From positions 1 to 35,814 of the forward strand of contig CAVAIA010000029.1 in NCBI GenBank assembly GCA_963588595.1: 35,814 nt of DNA, in the 5' to 3' direction. This document shows, piece after piece, positions 25,199 through 33,621 of the stretch. The notes under the pieces were generated by a model, which searched no databases, was not told the origin of the DNA, and saw only the letters and a program-made list of their open reading frames with translations. The position numbers and the translations under genes are program-made. This DNA is from Phoenicibacter sp963588595 (GTDB lineage Bacteria > Actinomycetota > Coriobacteriia > Coriobacteriales > Eggerthellaceae). Every line of letters begins with the position of its first letter. Positions within the stretch are counted from its first letter, which is position 1.

Positions 25199-25204
25199 AT
25201 TATA
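25199..25204 (-). promoter_or_regulatory. -10 element before the TrkA pair
   Basis: On the minus strand a perfect TATAAT (25204-25199) lies 9 bases before the ATG at 25189. The transcript would have a leader of about 2 bases. The upstream spacer carries a direct repeat of TTAAAGAAACG (25210 and 25247, 37 bases apart), the second at the end of the preceding gene. Confidence 0.45.
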
Positions 25205-25259
25205 TATTTTTAAAGAAACGTTTAACTAAGAATTTATTGCTCATTATTAAAGAAACGAT

Positions 25260-26033
25260 TTAGATATAAGCGATTTGGGAAACTGTTTTTGAATACCAAG
25301 TCGCATAAGAAGGAGGACAATATTTTTTAGCGACTCCAACAGTTATGTTGTATCCATATCCCTCAGAAAATCCCTTGACATGCTCATAAATTGCAATCTC
25401 CCACGTTGACCAGCCACTTCCTCCCATCCAGCCCCAAGCGTTATGAGGTTGAAAACAATTAACACCGCGAGTGCTCTCAGTGTTTGATATAGCAGGCGAA
25501 ACGCGTGGGTCAACACCATATTCAAATGCAGCATTCGCGAAAGTCTCCCCCTGCCCTGCAAGAGGATACCCAGCCAAATAATTGTTTATCCTAGGAGCCC
25601 AAGTTTCGATAAATTTTTCTCTACCAACGCTAAAGTCAACTCCATCGTTAGGATTTCCTGCAGCCCTTTTGTTAGAATTTGCACGAGCTATGCACTGCTC
25701 ATCATGAATTCTTTTTTGCTCTGCAGCTTCTCTAGCTTTTTGATCTTCCTCATTTTTGATGTCAGAATAAAGATAGGAAACATCTCTTGTCTCATTACTT
25801 TTTAAAACATTGCCACCATCAACATTATCTTGATAAAAAGTTGTTTGGGAAGAAGCTTCGTGTGAGTCGACAGATTGTTCATTACCAAAGTTAAAACCGT
25901 TCGCGAAATTAAAATTGAAAATCATCGCTAACAACAAAACGCATAGAAGAGTAAACGCAGAGATAAAAGTAGATTTTACAACCATAACAGCACTAAAGTG
26001 CGTATGTTTGCTTTTATGTAAATATCTCTTCAA
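25260..26033 (-). CDS. Secreted lysozyme/transglycosylase-like protein
   Basis: The 257-residue protein has a basic N-terminus and one hydrophobic segment (about 21-39, STFISAFTLLCVLLLAMIF), then a polar linker with a short charged coil, then a globular domain with YGVDPRVSPAISNTESTRG and NAWGWMGGSGWSTWEIAI. The E in NTES (about residue 186) fits the catalytic glutamate of lytic transglycosylase or glucosaminidase folds. The start is uncertain: TTG at 26033 has GAAAGG 7 bases upstream; ATG at 25985 (MVVKS) would give a shorter signal sequence. A wall-degrading role is inferred, and binding without catalysis cannot be excluded. Confidence 0.75.
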   Translation of the reverse strand: MKRYLHKSKHTHFSAVMVVKSTFISAFTLLCVLLLAMIFNFNFANGFNFGNEQSVDSHEASSQTTFYQDNVDGGNVLKSNETRDVSYLYSDIKNEEDQKAREAAEQKRIHDEQCIARANSNKRAAGNPNDGVDFSVGREKFIETWAPRINNYLAGYPLAGQGETFANAAFEYGVDPRVSPAISNTESTRGVNCFQPHNAWGWMGGSGWSTWEIAIYEHVKGFSEGYGYNITVGVAKKYCPPSYATWYSKTVSQIAYI

Positions 26034-26070
26034 AAAAACCCTTTCACACGTCCAACAGCGAACGAAACAC

Positions 26071-26140
26071 AAAACCTAAAACATCAATTTAGCTTAGGTT
26101 TTCAGCATCTTTATTTAATTTAAGCTGGATTTAAATGCTG
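26071..26140 (-). other. Stem-loops in the lysozyme-like gene leader
   Basis: Two adjacent stems lie in the long leader before the gene. One has 9-bp arms AAAACCTAA/TTAGGTTTT (26071-26079 and 26094-26102). The other has 6-bp arms CAGCAT/ATGCTG (26103-26108 and 26135-26140) with an AT-rich inner part. They match no riboswitch class I can recognise. Confidence 0.4.
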
Positions 26141-26193
26141 GTTTTCAACTAAATAATAAACTTTAGTCTTATGTAATAACATGTTCTTTATTC

Positions 26194-26202
26194 ATTCTAG
26201 CA
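26194..26202 (-). promoter_or_regulatory. Extended -10 promoter for the lysozyme-like gene
   Basis: On the minus strand TGCTAGAAT (26202-26194) is an extended -10 element. A start near 26187 gives a leader of about 150 bases that includes two stem-loops. No clear -35 is seen. Confidence 0.4.
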
Positions 26203-26212
26203 TAAAAAATTA

Positions 26213-27700
26213 TTAGAAAAGTAAATTTAGAACATATTTAATTCTTTTAATAACATCGTCGCGATCTAGCAAAACTAAAGACTCAAACAAGGGAGGTGAG
26301 ACCATGTTTCCGCACGTTGCAACTCTAATTGGTTGAAACAACAATTTTGGCTTAAGTTCCGCTTTTTCACCCGCTTCTTTTAGCTTTTCTTGGAGAATGT
26401 CAGCATCCCATGGAATGTTTGAATCTTGCAAAATTTCAAGAGCAATTTGCAAAGCCTCTTCCGCTCGCGAACCTTCCTTTAAAAGAACTTTATTAACACT
26501 CTTCTCGTCGAGTTTGACCTTATCGTCCCAAAACATGAACTCTAACTTTTCGCCGATTTCATCAAAGCGATTCAATCTCTCTATTATTAAAGGGCAAACT
26601 TTTTTAGCAAATTCTTCATTAACCTCAACATGAGAGGTTTTGCTCTCTTCGATACCTCGAATCCAAAAAAGAGCTTCTTTTGCCCAATCATCAACTGGCA
26701 TTTCTCTTATGTAAACCCCATTCATCCAATCTAATTTCGTTTCGTCAAAGATGCAATCTTTCTTATTTATACGTGAAAGGCAAAATTTATCACACAAAAC
26801 GTTTCTAGGGATTATCGTGGTCTCTCCATCTAGGGACCAGCCTAAAAGTGCTAAAAAGTTAACTAACGCATCACTTAAGTATCCCCTATCTCTATATTCC
26901 TCAACATTAGTTGAACCATGTCTTTTTGACAACTTCTTTTTATCTGGACCTAAAATCATAGGCAAATGAGCAAACGAAGGTATGCCAGCGCCAAGAGCTT
27001 CGTAAATTAAAATTTGTCGAGGAGTGTTGCTTAAATGATCATCTCCTCTGATGACGTGCGTTATCCCCATATTAAAATCATCGCAAACAACCGCGAAATT
27101 ATAAGTTGGAGTCCCATCAGCTCTAACCAAAATGAGATCATCCATAACATCTATTGGAAATTCCATATGACCATAAACTTCATCATCAAAAACAACTGGT
27201 CCATGATCTCTAGGAACTTTCAATCTCCAAACATAACTCTCGCCCGCATCAATTCGCGCCTTAGCTTCTTCTTTAGACAATTTTTTGCAAGCGCCATCAT
27301 AGCCAAAATAGCCACCTTGCTCCTTTTCAGCAATTTGTCTCTTTCTATCGAGCTCTTCCTTAGTGCAAAAACAAGGATAGACAGCGTCGTTTCTAATCAA
27401 TTGCTCTAAAGCTCTTTTGTAAGTGTCCATCCTCTCAGTTTGATAATATGGACCTGCCTCGCCGCCAACATTAGGCCCCTCATCCCAATCAAGACCAAGC
27501 CACTTCATAGCTCTTAGAATAATGTCTGTGTTTTCTTGAGTTGATCTAGCACGGTCAGTGTCTTCGATTCTAAGAATAAATTTTCCATTATTTGCGCGCG
27601 CGAATGCCCAATTATAAATAGCAGTTCTTGCGCCTCCAATGTGAAGCATTCCTGTTGGAGAAGGTGCAAATCTCACCCTAACTTCTTTGTTTTTATTCAT
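26213..27700 (-). CDS. gltX: Glutamyl-tRNA synthetase
   Basis: This class I synthetase charges tRNA-Glu and, in organisms lacking GlnRS, tRNA-Gln for later amidation. The 495-residue protein begins VRFAPSPTGMLHIGGARTA with HIGG at 20-23 and has the KMSKS-type loop KLSKR at 256-260. Length matches bacterial GltX (about 470-490). Whether it is discriminating cannot be judged here; no GlnRS or GatCAB gene is in the window. It lies 42 bases after mfd on the same strand and may use a promoter at the mfd stop. Confidence 0.97.
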   Translation of the reverse strand: MNKNKEVRVRFAPSPTGMLHIGGARTAIYNWAFARANNGKFILRIEDTDRARSTQENTDIILRAMKWLGLDWDEGPNVGGEAGPYYQTERMDTYKRALEQLIRNDAVYPCFCTKEELDRKRQIAEKEQGGYFGYDGACKKLSKEEAKARIDAGESYVWRLKVPRDHGPVVFDDEVYGHMEFPIDVMDDLILVRADGTPTYNFAVVCDDFNMGITHVIRGDDHLSNTPRQILIYEALGAGIPSFAHLPMILGPDKKKLSKRHGSTNVEEYRDRGYLSDALVNFLALLGWSLDGETTIIPRNVLCDKFCLSRINKKDCIFDETKLDWMNGVYIREMPVDDWAKEALFWIRGIEESKTSHVEVNEEFAKKVCPLIIERLNRFDEIGEKLEFMFWDDKVKLDEKSVNKVLLKEGSRAEEALQIALEILQDSNIPWDADILQEKLKEAGEKAELKPKLLFQPIRVATCGNMVSPPLFESLVLLDRDDVIKRIKYVLNLLF

Positions 27701-27741
27701 AAAAATTCCAATTCATTAATCAGTTGTTTTTAGGCAAAAAA

Positions 27742-27747
27742 ATTATA
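27742..27747 (-). promoter_or_regulatory. Candidate gltX promoter at the mfd stop
   Basis: On the minus strand a perfect TATAAT (27747-27742) overlaps the mfd stop codon. It would start a 35-base leader before gltX. The -35 match (TTATAA) is weak. Confidence 0.3.
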
Positions 27748-30700
27748 ACAAACTCTTCATAAACTTATAAGTTGCCACGTTATAACTATCCCCTTCCTTC
27801 ATTATGTTCCTTATTGGAACTTTCAATATTTGCCTCTTTAGAGAATAAATCCCTCCTATTTGCCTTAATTTTTTACTTGTTTGATCATCTATGTTTATAG
27901 GCGTGATTTCCAGATATCCTTTTGCGATTGAAATAGTTTTTATAGATAAAGAAAAAGCGAGCGAACGAATAGCAGCTCGAGCAAAAAAGTTTATTGCAAC
28001 ATCAGGAGCTTCACCATATTTTTTTTCAACACTTAAAAATATCTTCCTTAGTGCATTTTCACTTCTAGCAAAAGATACTTTTCTATATATCAAAACTCGA
28101 TCCTCAATGTCTTCAATATAATCATCAGGCAAAAGCGCGCTTTCGGAAATGTTAATTGATATATCACTTAAAACATTAACGTCTTTTGTTTGTTCATCAT
28201 CTAGCTTGCCTTCTTTTGCACGCATCACCTCTCTTGACAACATTGCTGCGAAAAGATCGAACCCAACGTCGCTTAAATTACCAGATTGCTCGGCCCCGAA
28301 CATTTCTCCTGCACCCCTAATTTCAAGATCTCTCATAGCGATCTTAAGTCCGCTACCAAGTTCAGTGTGCTCACCAAGCGCCATCAAGCGTGCAGAAGTT
28401 TTTTCGCTCAATGGCAAATTCGGCGGATAAAAAAAGTAGGCGTAGGACTCAAGCCCCGACCTTCCAACCCTTCCCTTTAATTGGTACATTTGAGATAAGC
28501 CAAGGTTGTGAGAATCAGAAATTATTAATGTGTTAGTGTTTGGATTATCAATTCCATTTTCAATAATCGTAGTTGCAATTAAAATGTCAATTTTTTTTGC
28601 AGCGAAAGCTTCCATAACACTCTCAAGCTCTGTTTTAGACATTTGTCCATGTGCAACTCCAACGTTTGCTTCTGGAGCAATTTCTGATATTTTTTCCTCA
28701 ACAAGATCTATAGTGTTTACCCTATTTGAAACAAAATATACTTGACCATTTCTAGATAACTCTTTTCTTATTGCAGCGCTAACAAGATCAATGTCAAATG
28801 CTCCAACAAAAACATTAACGGGACGTCTATCTTTAGGAGGAGTTAATATCAAAGACATCTCTCTTATTCCTGAAATTGACATTTGCAAAGTTCTTGGAAT
28901 TGGGGTTGCACTAAGCGCTAAAACATCAACAACCTCACGCAAATTCTTCATTTTTTCTTTATGTCCAACGCCAAAGCGTTGCTCCTCATCAATAATTACC
29001 AAACCCAAATCGTTAGGGTTAACATCACTAGATAATAATCTGTGTGTTCCAACTAAAACATCTAATTTCCCACTTTTAAATCTGTCCAATATTTCCCTTT
29101 GTTGAGCAATTGTTTTAAAACGAGAAATAGATGCAACACTTACACCTAAGTCCTTTAGCCTTAAATTGAATGTTTCAAAATGTTGCTCGCAAAGGATAGT
29201 GGTTGGACATAGAACAATCGTTTGCTTTTCATTTTTTGCACAAACATAAGCAGCGCGAATAGCAACTTCCGTCTTGCCAAATCCAACATCCCCGCATATC
29301 AATCTATCCATAACCCTTCTAGATTGCATATCTTCAAAAACGTCTTCGATAGCTCGCCTTTGATCAGGAGTTAGAGTAAACTTGAAAGTTTTATCGAGGG
29401 CATTTTTGTCGGTCGGGTTGATCTTAAAGCTAAAACCTTCAACATTAGCACGCCTAGAATAAACATCAACAAGGTCAAAAGCTAACTTTTTAGTTGCGGC
29501 TCTAGCTTTTCTTACAGCACGCGACCACTCAGAAGTGTTAAGTCGCGTCAATTTTGGAGATTGACCTTGAGGTCCAACATATTTTGTCAACTTATCAAAT
29601 TGCTCAATTGGCAAAAATAGCTTGTCTTTCCCAGCATAAAAAAGTTCAATGTAGTCGCGCTCGCATCCATCGATTTCCTTCTTTAAGATAGAATTGAATT
29701 TTGCAACTCCAAAAGTTGAATGAACAACAAAATCTCCAGGATTATAGGGAAATGTTATCTTCGTCCTGTCAAAGTCATCTAGGTTTCTTGAATAGAAATA
29801 GTTATTAAAATCATTTGAGCTGATTACAACAAGCTTTAATTGAGGGACAACAAAACCAACTGGCAAGTCAAATCCAACTAAATTTATAACTCTTTTCTTT
29901 AAAACTTCAGCTCTTTGAGAATTGTTAATAGAAAAACTGGACTCCACAAAATGCTCTTCAAGTTTCTTAACAATATTGTTATCACTAGAAGCGAATAGGA
30001 CATAAAAATCTGAATCTAACCACGTCCTAATCTTCTCACTTATGCTTGAGTCATCATTAGTGATATTAGTCCTAAGAATTTTGACTCTAGCGTCCACTTC
30101 ATCGACGTTTGAGATCACTGCTTCAAAACTTATTAATTGATTTTTGCTAGATTGCATATTGTGCAAATTTGTAAAAAAGTCTTCTACACTTGCCCCCGAC
30201 CCAGTAAACTCATTCTTTACTTTTTCTAAAATCCTTGTCGCATCCATTATTAACGCTTGCGGCTCCATTAAACAAAAAACATAGCTAGGGTTAATAATTT
30301 CTCTTAAATCGCACATTCTTGATAAATAAGGAGCAAGCAAATGCTTTTCATTTAAGTTAATTTCAGCCGTAAGCGTCTCATAAAGGTTACGCGCATTTTT
30401 GTCTGTCCTAGCCTTCGCAACAAGCAAGCACTCAGCACGCTTGACGCTTTTGTGATCAAGAGGCATCAAGTTGCATGGGTGAATTTCTGCCGCTTCGATT
30501 TTTGTTATAGCTTGACCACTAGGCGCAAATATGCGCTGGATCGACTCTATCTCATCTCCAAAAAAATCTACTCTAACAGCGAAGTCTAAAGTTCCTGGAT
30601 ATAAATCTAGCGTGCCTCCCTTAAAAGAAAATTGTCCAGGTTGATTGACAGACTTAACTTTTTCATATCCCAATTCCTCGAGCTTAACAAAAAAGTTGTC

Positions 30701-31150
30701 CAAACTCTCAATCTCATCACCCACACTTAATTTAATTGGAGAATAAAACTCTACATTCGATGTGACTCTATTCAAATAAGATGAAGTGCTAGAAACGATA
30801 ACTTTATTTTTCCCCGTTATTAAATCATGAATGCATTTGTTTCTACTTGAAGCAACTTTTTTTAAGATTGCCTTTTCTTCAACGAAAGAGACGTCTGGAC
30901 ATAAAAATTCACTTACGTTTTCTCGCCCAATCATTAAACTTAATTGAAGAGAAAACGAATGTGCTGCATTTTCCCCAGGAATTAAAATGAACAATGGTCG
31001 CTTACAAATTTGCCAAGCAAGAGCAACAAAAAAAACTCTAGCAGACGATGCAATTGCAAGAGTTGCATTCTCTCCCTTTTTTATTTTAGAAAATAGGCCT
31101 TTTAGGCAATTATTATTTTCTATTGAAGTTAAAAGTTGTCTATCAAACAT
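27743..31150 (-). CDS. mfd: Transcription-repair coupling factor Mfd
   Basis: Mfd removes RNA polymerase stalled at DNA lesions and recruits UvrA. The 1135-residue protein has the N-terminal UvrB-like region, the RNA polymerase interaction domain (YNPGDFVVHSTFGVAKF onward), and the RecG-like motor with ICGDVGFGKTE, IIDEEQRFGVGHKEK and ATPIPRTL, then HGQMSK with the TRG region (LIATTIIENGIDNPN). A C-terminal D7 domain follows. The ATG at 31150 lacks a ribosome-binding site, and a perfect -10 element ends 7 bases before it, so the mRNA is probably leaderless. It is divergent from acpS. Confidence 0.98.
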   Translation of the reverse strand: MFDRQLLTSIENNNCLKGLFSKIKKGENATLAIASSARVFFVALAWQICKRPLFILIPGENAAHSFSLQLSLMIGRENVSEFLCPDVSFVEEKAILKKVASSRNKCIHDLITGKNKVIVSSTSSYLNRVTSNVEFYSPIKLSVGDEIESLDNFFVKLEELGYEKVKSVNQPGQFSFKGGTLDLYPGTLDFAVRVDFFGDEIESIQRIFAPSGQAITKIEAAEIHPCNLMPLDHKSVKRAECLLVAKARTDKNARNLYETLTAEINLNEKHLLAPYLSRMCDLREIINPSYVFCLMEPQALIMDATRILEKVKNEFTGSGASVEDFFTNLHNMQSSKNQLISFEAVISNVDEVDARVKILRTNITNDDSSISEKIRTWLDSDFYVLFASSDNNIVKKLEEHFVESSFSINNSQRAEVLKKRVINLVGFDLPVGFVVPQLKLVVISSNDFNNYFYSRNLDDFDRTKITFPYNPGDFVVHSTFGVAKFNSILKKEIDGCERDYIELFYAGKDKLFLPIEQFDKLTKYVGPQGQSPKLTRLNTSEWSRAVRKARAATKKLAFDLVDVYSRRANVEGFSFKINPTDKNALDKTFKFTLTPDQRRAIEDVFEDMQSRRVMDRLICGDVGFGKTEVAIRAAYVCAKNEKQTIVLCPTTILCEQHFETFNLRLKDLGVSVASISRFKTIAQQREILDRFKSGKLDVLVGTHRLLSSDVNPNDLGLVIIDEEQRFGVGHKEKMKNLREVVDVLALSATPIPRTLQMSISGIREMSLILTPPKDRRPVNVFVGAFDIDLVSAAIRKELSRNGQVYFVSNRVNTIDLVEEKISEIAPEANVGVAHGQMSKTELESVMEAFAAKKIDILIATTIIENGIDNPNTNTLIISDSHNLGLSQMYQLKGRVGRSGLESYAYFFYPPNLPLSEKTSARLMALGEHTELGSGLKIAMRDLEIRGAGEMFGAEQSGNLSDVGFDLFAAMLSREVMRAKEGKLDDEQTKDVNVLSDISINISESALLPDDYIEDIEDRVLIYRKVSFARSENALRKIFLSVEKKYGEAPDVAINFFARAAIRSLAFSLSIKTISIAKGYLEITPINIDDQTSKKLRQIGGIYSLKRQILKVPIRNIMKEGDSYNVATYKFMKSLL

Positions 31151-31186
31151 GCGTGTTATTATAATAAAGTCATGGCTAGATCTAAA
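31136..31186. promoter_or_regulatory. Symmetric bidirectional promoter of mfd and acpS
   Basis: The 12-bp perfect palindrome TTATTATAATAA (31156-31167) contains two overlapping perfect -10 elements: TATAAT at 31160-31165 (plus) and at 31163-31158 (minus). For plus, TTGTCT (31136-31141) lies 18 bases upstream; for minus, TTTAGA (31186-31181) lies 17 bases upstream. The acpS ATG (31172) and mfd ATG (31150) fall 6 and 7 bases after their -10 elements, the expected initiation points. Each -35 element lies inside the other gene's coding region. Confidence 0.7.
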
Positions 31187-31702
31187 AAAACTAGGAAGTT
31201 AATCTCAGATGCTCTTTCAATCAATGCGTCAAAAGAGCGTTTAGGGCTTGGCGTCGACTTGATAGAGATCAAGAGATTTAAAAAAATTTGCCAAAGAACT
31301 AAATCGTTTACAAACAAAGTTTTTTCAAAAGATGAAATTGCCTATTGCTCAAAAAAATCCGATCCGCTCATTCACTTAGCTGCAAGATTCGCTGCAAAAG
31401 AAGCGGTCTTAAAATCAATGAAGGTGGGCTTTACTAATGGGGTGGGTTATAAGGACGTTGAAGTTAAAAATGACGACAATGGCGCTCCTTATGTGTGTCT
31501 TTATGGTAATGCAAAAGAAATCGCTGAATCACTTGAGATAGTTGAAATTCCAATTTCACTTTCCCACACTGAAAATGATGCAGTTTGTTGCGCTATTGCG
31601 ATAACAAAGAAAAGCATTGAAGAAAAAAACAGGTCTAAAAACGCTCTCGATGAGCTAACAAAACAATTCAAATCACTTAGATTAGATCTAGATGAAATCT
31701 AG
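31172..31702 (+). CDS. acpS: Holo-[acyl-carrier-protein] synthase
   Basis: AcpS moves 4'-phosphopantetheine from CoA to acyl carrier protein. The 176-residue protein has the two family motifs, GVDLIEIKRF (27-36, D29) and RFAAKEAVLKS (72-82, E77), and SLSHTENDAVCCAIA. Typical AcpS is about 120 residues; this one has about 25 extra residues before the first motif and about 30 charged residues at the end. The start is the ATG at 31172, seven bases after a perfect -10 with no ribosome-binding site; an upstream in-frame ATG at 31136 lies inside mfd and before the promoter. Confidence 0.92.
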   Translation: MARSKKTRKLISDALSINASKERLGLGVDLIEIKRFKKICQRTKSFTNKVFSKDEIAYCSKKSDPLIHLAARFAAKEAVLKSMKVGFTNGVGYKDVEVKNDDNGAPYVCLYGNAKEIAESLEIVEIPISLSHTENDAVCCAIAITKKSIEEKNRSKNALDELTKQFKSLRLDLDEI

Positions 31703-31732
31703 GTTTAACCTAACCGATCATAAATTTTCATT

Positions 31733-31738
31733 TATAAT
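31733..31738 (+). promoter_or_regulatory. Candidate -10 for the AAA+-like gene
   Basis: A perfect TATAAT in the 114-base spacer between acpS and the next gene, with no good -35. The leader would be about 80 bases and includes a weak stem (GAGC/GCTC near 31777-31792). Confidence 0.3.
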
Positions 31739-31825
31739 AATTTTTATAAAATAAAGATAAGTTAATTAAAAGAAAAGAGCGGCAAAAAGCTCAATGAGGG
31801 TTATGAAAATAAGGAGATGGTAGCT

Positions 31826-32938
31826 TTGACAGACCCTATGAAAGATGATAATTTACCTGAATGGCTTGCGCAATTTAAGCGTGAGCTTAACCAAAATAAG
31901 AACAAGGAACAAGCAACTCAAAGCCAAAAAAGCAAAGAGCAAGCTCCTTATTCGTCTCAAACATTTAAAAATGCAGAATCTGTTTTGATGTCAATTAGTG
32001 ATAAATCACGGCTCAATGCTGCGAACAATAGTCCATTTTCCCTAGATGATTTGGCAGGATACCAAGATGCAGTCACTAAACTTAAGGATCTTGGTTTGTC
32101 TCCTAAGGGGGATTTTGAAAATCAAGGAATAGTTGGAGCGCTCAATCAATTTCATGGAGTTAAATCCAAACCAGCGCTAAAACCTATTCTGTTCATTGGT
32201 GAAAATCAAGAAGAAATTGAACCTTTGTTACAAGCTACGATTGATGCTTTGGGAACGGCAACGATAAAGCTTAGCATCCAAGAAGGACCCGCTGGTCTTC
32301 CAGCGATGGCTCTTACAGCCAACAAATCAGCATTGGACTTAGCTAAAAATATTTCTCCCTTCGCTTGGGTTGCTGACAATAATGGATTAATTATCATAGA
32401 AGAGCTCGAAAGCTGGAATGTGTTTTTTGATGATGACCTTGAATATACGAACGGATTTCAGCCATTTATGCCACTTCGTCTAACACCATCGGGACAAGAG
32501 CTAATAACTTTATTAAGAAAGTGCGTGGAAAATGTTAACGTTCAAATCATTTGCACAACTTATGAGAAGGATGAAATTTCACCAATTGTGTTAAGTGAAT
32601 TTGGAACTTTTAACGAAATATCGATTGAGAAGCCAAACAAGACAGAACGTGTGGAAGTTTGGAACAAATTGTCGAACAATCATCCATCTCTTAGAGGTCT
32701 TAATAACTCTGAGCTAGCAGAATTAACTGACAATCTAACAAGGCGCGACATAAAAATGATCGCTGAAGATGCAATTAGCGAAGCTTACCAAAGCGGGCTT
32801 TCAAAAGGTTCATGCAATTCTGTTACAAAGGAAAACCTTTATGAAAAAATAATATTACGCCAAGACAAAAATAGTCCCGCTTTCATTAAACTTGAGGATG
32901 CTTTAGTCAATTCATTTTCAAGATCGTTCGATTTTTAA
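31826..32938 (+). CDS. Degenerate AAA+ protein without a Walker A motif
   Basis: The 370-residue protein follows the plan of an FtsH/Cdc48-like AAA+ module. FSLDDLAGYQDAVTKLKDL resembles the segment before the P-loop, and IIIEELE (189-195) resembles Walker B. ICTTYEKDEISP resembles sensor 1, followed by KPNKTERVEVW and a helical lid (DIKMIAEDAISEA). The P-loop is replaced by FIGENQEEIE (124-133), which lacks the GxxGK(T/S) pattern, so ATP binding in the usual way is unlikely. The N-terminal 70 residues are polar and low in complexity. The start is probably TTG at 31826: AAGGAG at 31811-31816 directly touches the ATG at 31817 but sits 9 bases before the TTG. The function is unknown. Confidence 0.7.
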   Translation: MTDPMKDDNLPEWLAQFKRELNQNKNKEQATQSQKSKEQAPYSSQTFKNAESVLMSISDKSRLNAANNSPFSLDDLAGYQDAVTKLKDLGLSPKGDFENQGIVGALNQFHGVKSKPALKPILFIGENQEEIEPLLQATIDALGTATIKLSIQEGPAGLPAMALTANKSALDLAKNISPFAWVADNNGLIIIEELESWNVFFDDDLEYTNGFQPFMPLRLTPSGQELITLLRKCVENVNVQIICTTYEKDEISPIVLSEFGTFNEISIEKPNKTERVEVWNKLSNNHPSLRGLNNSELAELTDNLTRRDIKMIAEDAISEAYQSGLSKGSCNSVTKENLYEKIILRQDKNSPAFIKLEDALVNSFSRSFDF

Positions 32939-32951
32939 GATAAATTTGTCC

Positions 32952-33614
32952 TTATAGACTTATTTCGTGAGGGCAAAGATAAGCTAAAGGACAAATGTTG
33001 CACTTTGGTCTGTTGGCAATGCAAATTTCTCTTCCAAACAAAACAAAGATCCGATTTATTTGACCCCAACATTCCTTTGGAAAAATTTTCTTTAGTTCAT
33101 CTTCGACTTTATTTGGGTCTTTTAAATCCCGATCAACTAAAGATAACATTTTTGCGATTCTGAAGACGTGAGTGTCAACAGCGATTCCGCAAGGTTTTAA
33201 GAAGCCTTCGTTCATGACAATGTTTGCAGTTTTCCTTCCAACTCCAGGAAGAGTTTGCAATTCTTTAAAGTCGCATGGAACCTCTCCTCCATATTTGTTG
33301 ACAATCGCATCAGCAATATCGACGCATCGATTCGCCTTAACATGAAAAAGCCCAATACTGGAAATGATCTTCTCAACATCAACAACGTTTGCCATCGAAA
33401 GATCAAAAGCCGTTGGATAAGCTTTCCAAAGGTTAGGCGTAACCTTATTTACTGCTTTGTCGGTTGTTTGAGCTGAGAGCATCACAGCGATCAGGAGGCG
33501 AAATGGATCGTCGTCAAAATCGAGAGGACATTGACTTTTCCCATAAAGAGATATCAATCGATTGTAGATTTCGATCGCTACCTCTCTTTTTGATTCTGTT
33601 AGCGATTTAGGCAT
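32952..33614 (-). CDS. nth: Endonuclease III (DNA glycosylase/AP lyase)
   Basis: Nth removes oxidised pyrimidines and cuts at the resulting abasic site. The 220-residue protein has the helix-hairpin-helix LPGVGRKTAN (122-131) with catalytic K128, D147 in AVDTHVFR, and the [4Fe-4S] cluster ligands C198, C205, C208 and C214 (CX6CX2CX5C). The ATG has no ribosome-binding site, and TATAAT ends 7 bases upstream, so a leaderless mRNA is likely. It converges on the AAA+-like gene with 13 bases between stops. Confidence 0.97.
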   Translation of the reverse strand: MPKSLTESKREVAIEIYNRLISLYGKSQCPLDFDDDPFRLLIAVMLSAQTTDKAVNKVTPNLWKAYPTAFDLSMANVVDVEKIISSIGLFHVKANRCVDIADAIVNKYGGEVPCDFKELQTLPGVGRKTANIVMNEGFLKPCGIAVDTHVFRIAKMLSLVDRDLKDPNKVEDELKKIFPKECWGQINRIFVLFGREICIANRPKCNICPLAYLCPHEISL

Positions 33615-33621
33615 TGAAAAA

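Noticed and set aside
26034..26187. c-di-AMP (ydaO) riboswitch before the lysozyme-like gene
   Set aside because: The context fits, but the leader is short, AT-rich and lacks the conserved G-rich segments of that class.
31136..31171. Upstream ATG at 31136 as the acpS start
   Set aside because: It lies upstream of the best -10 element and within mfd, and it has no ribosome-binding site.
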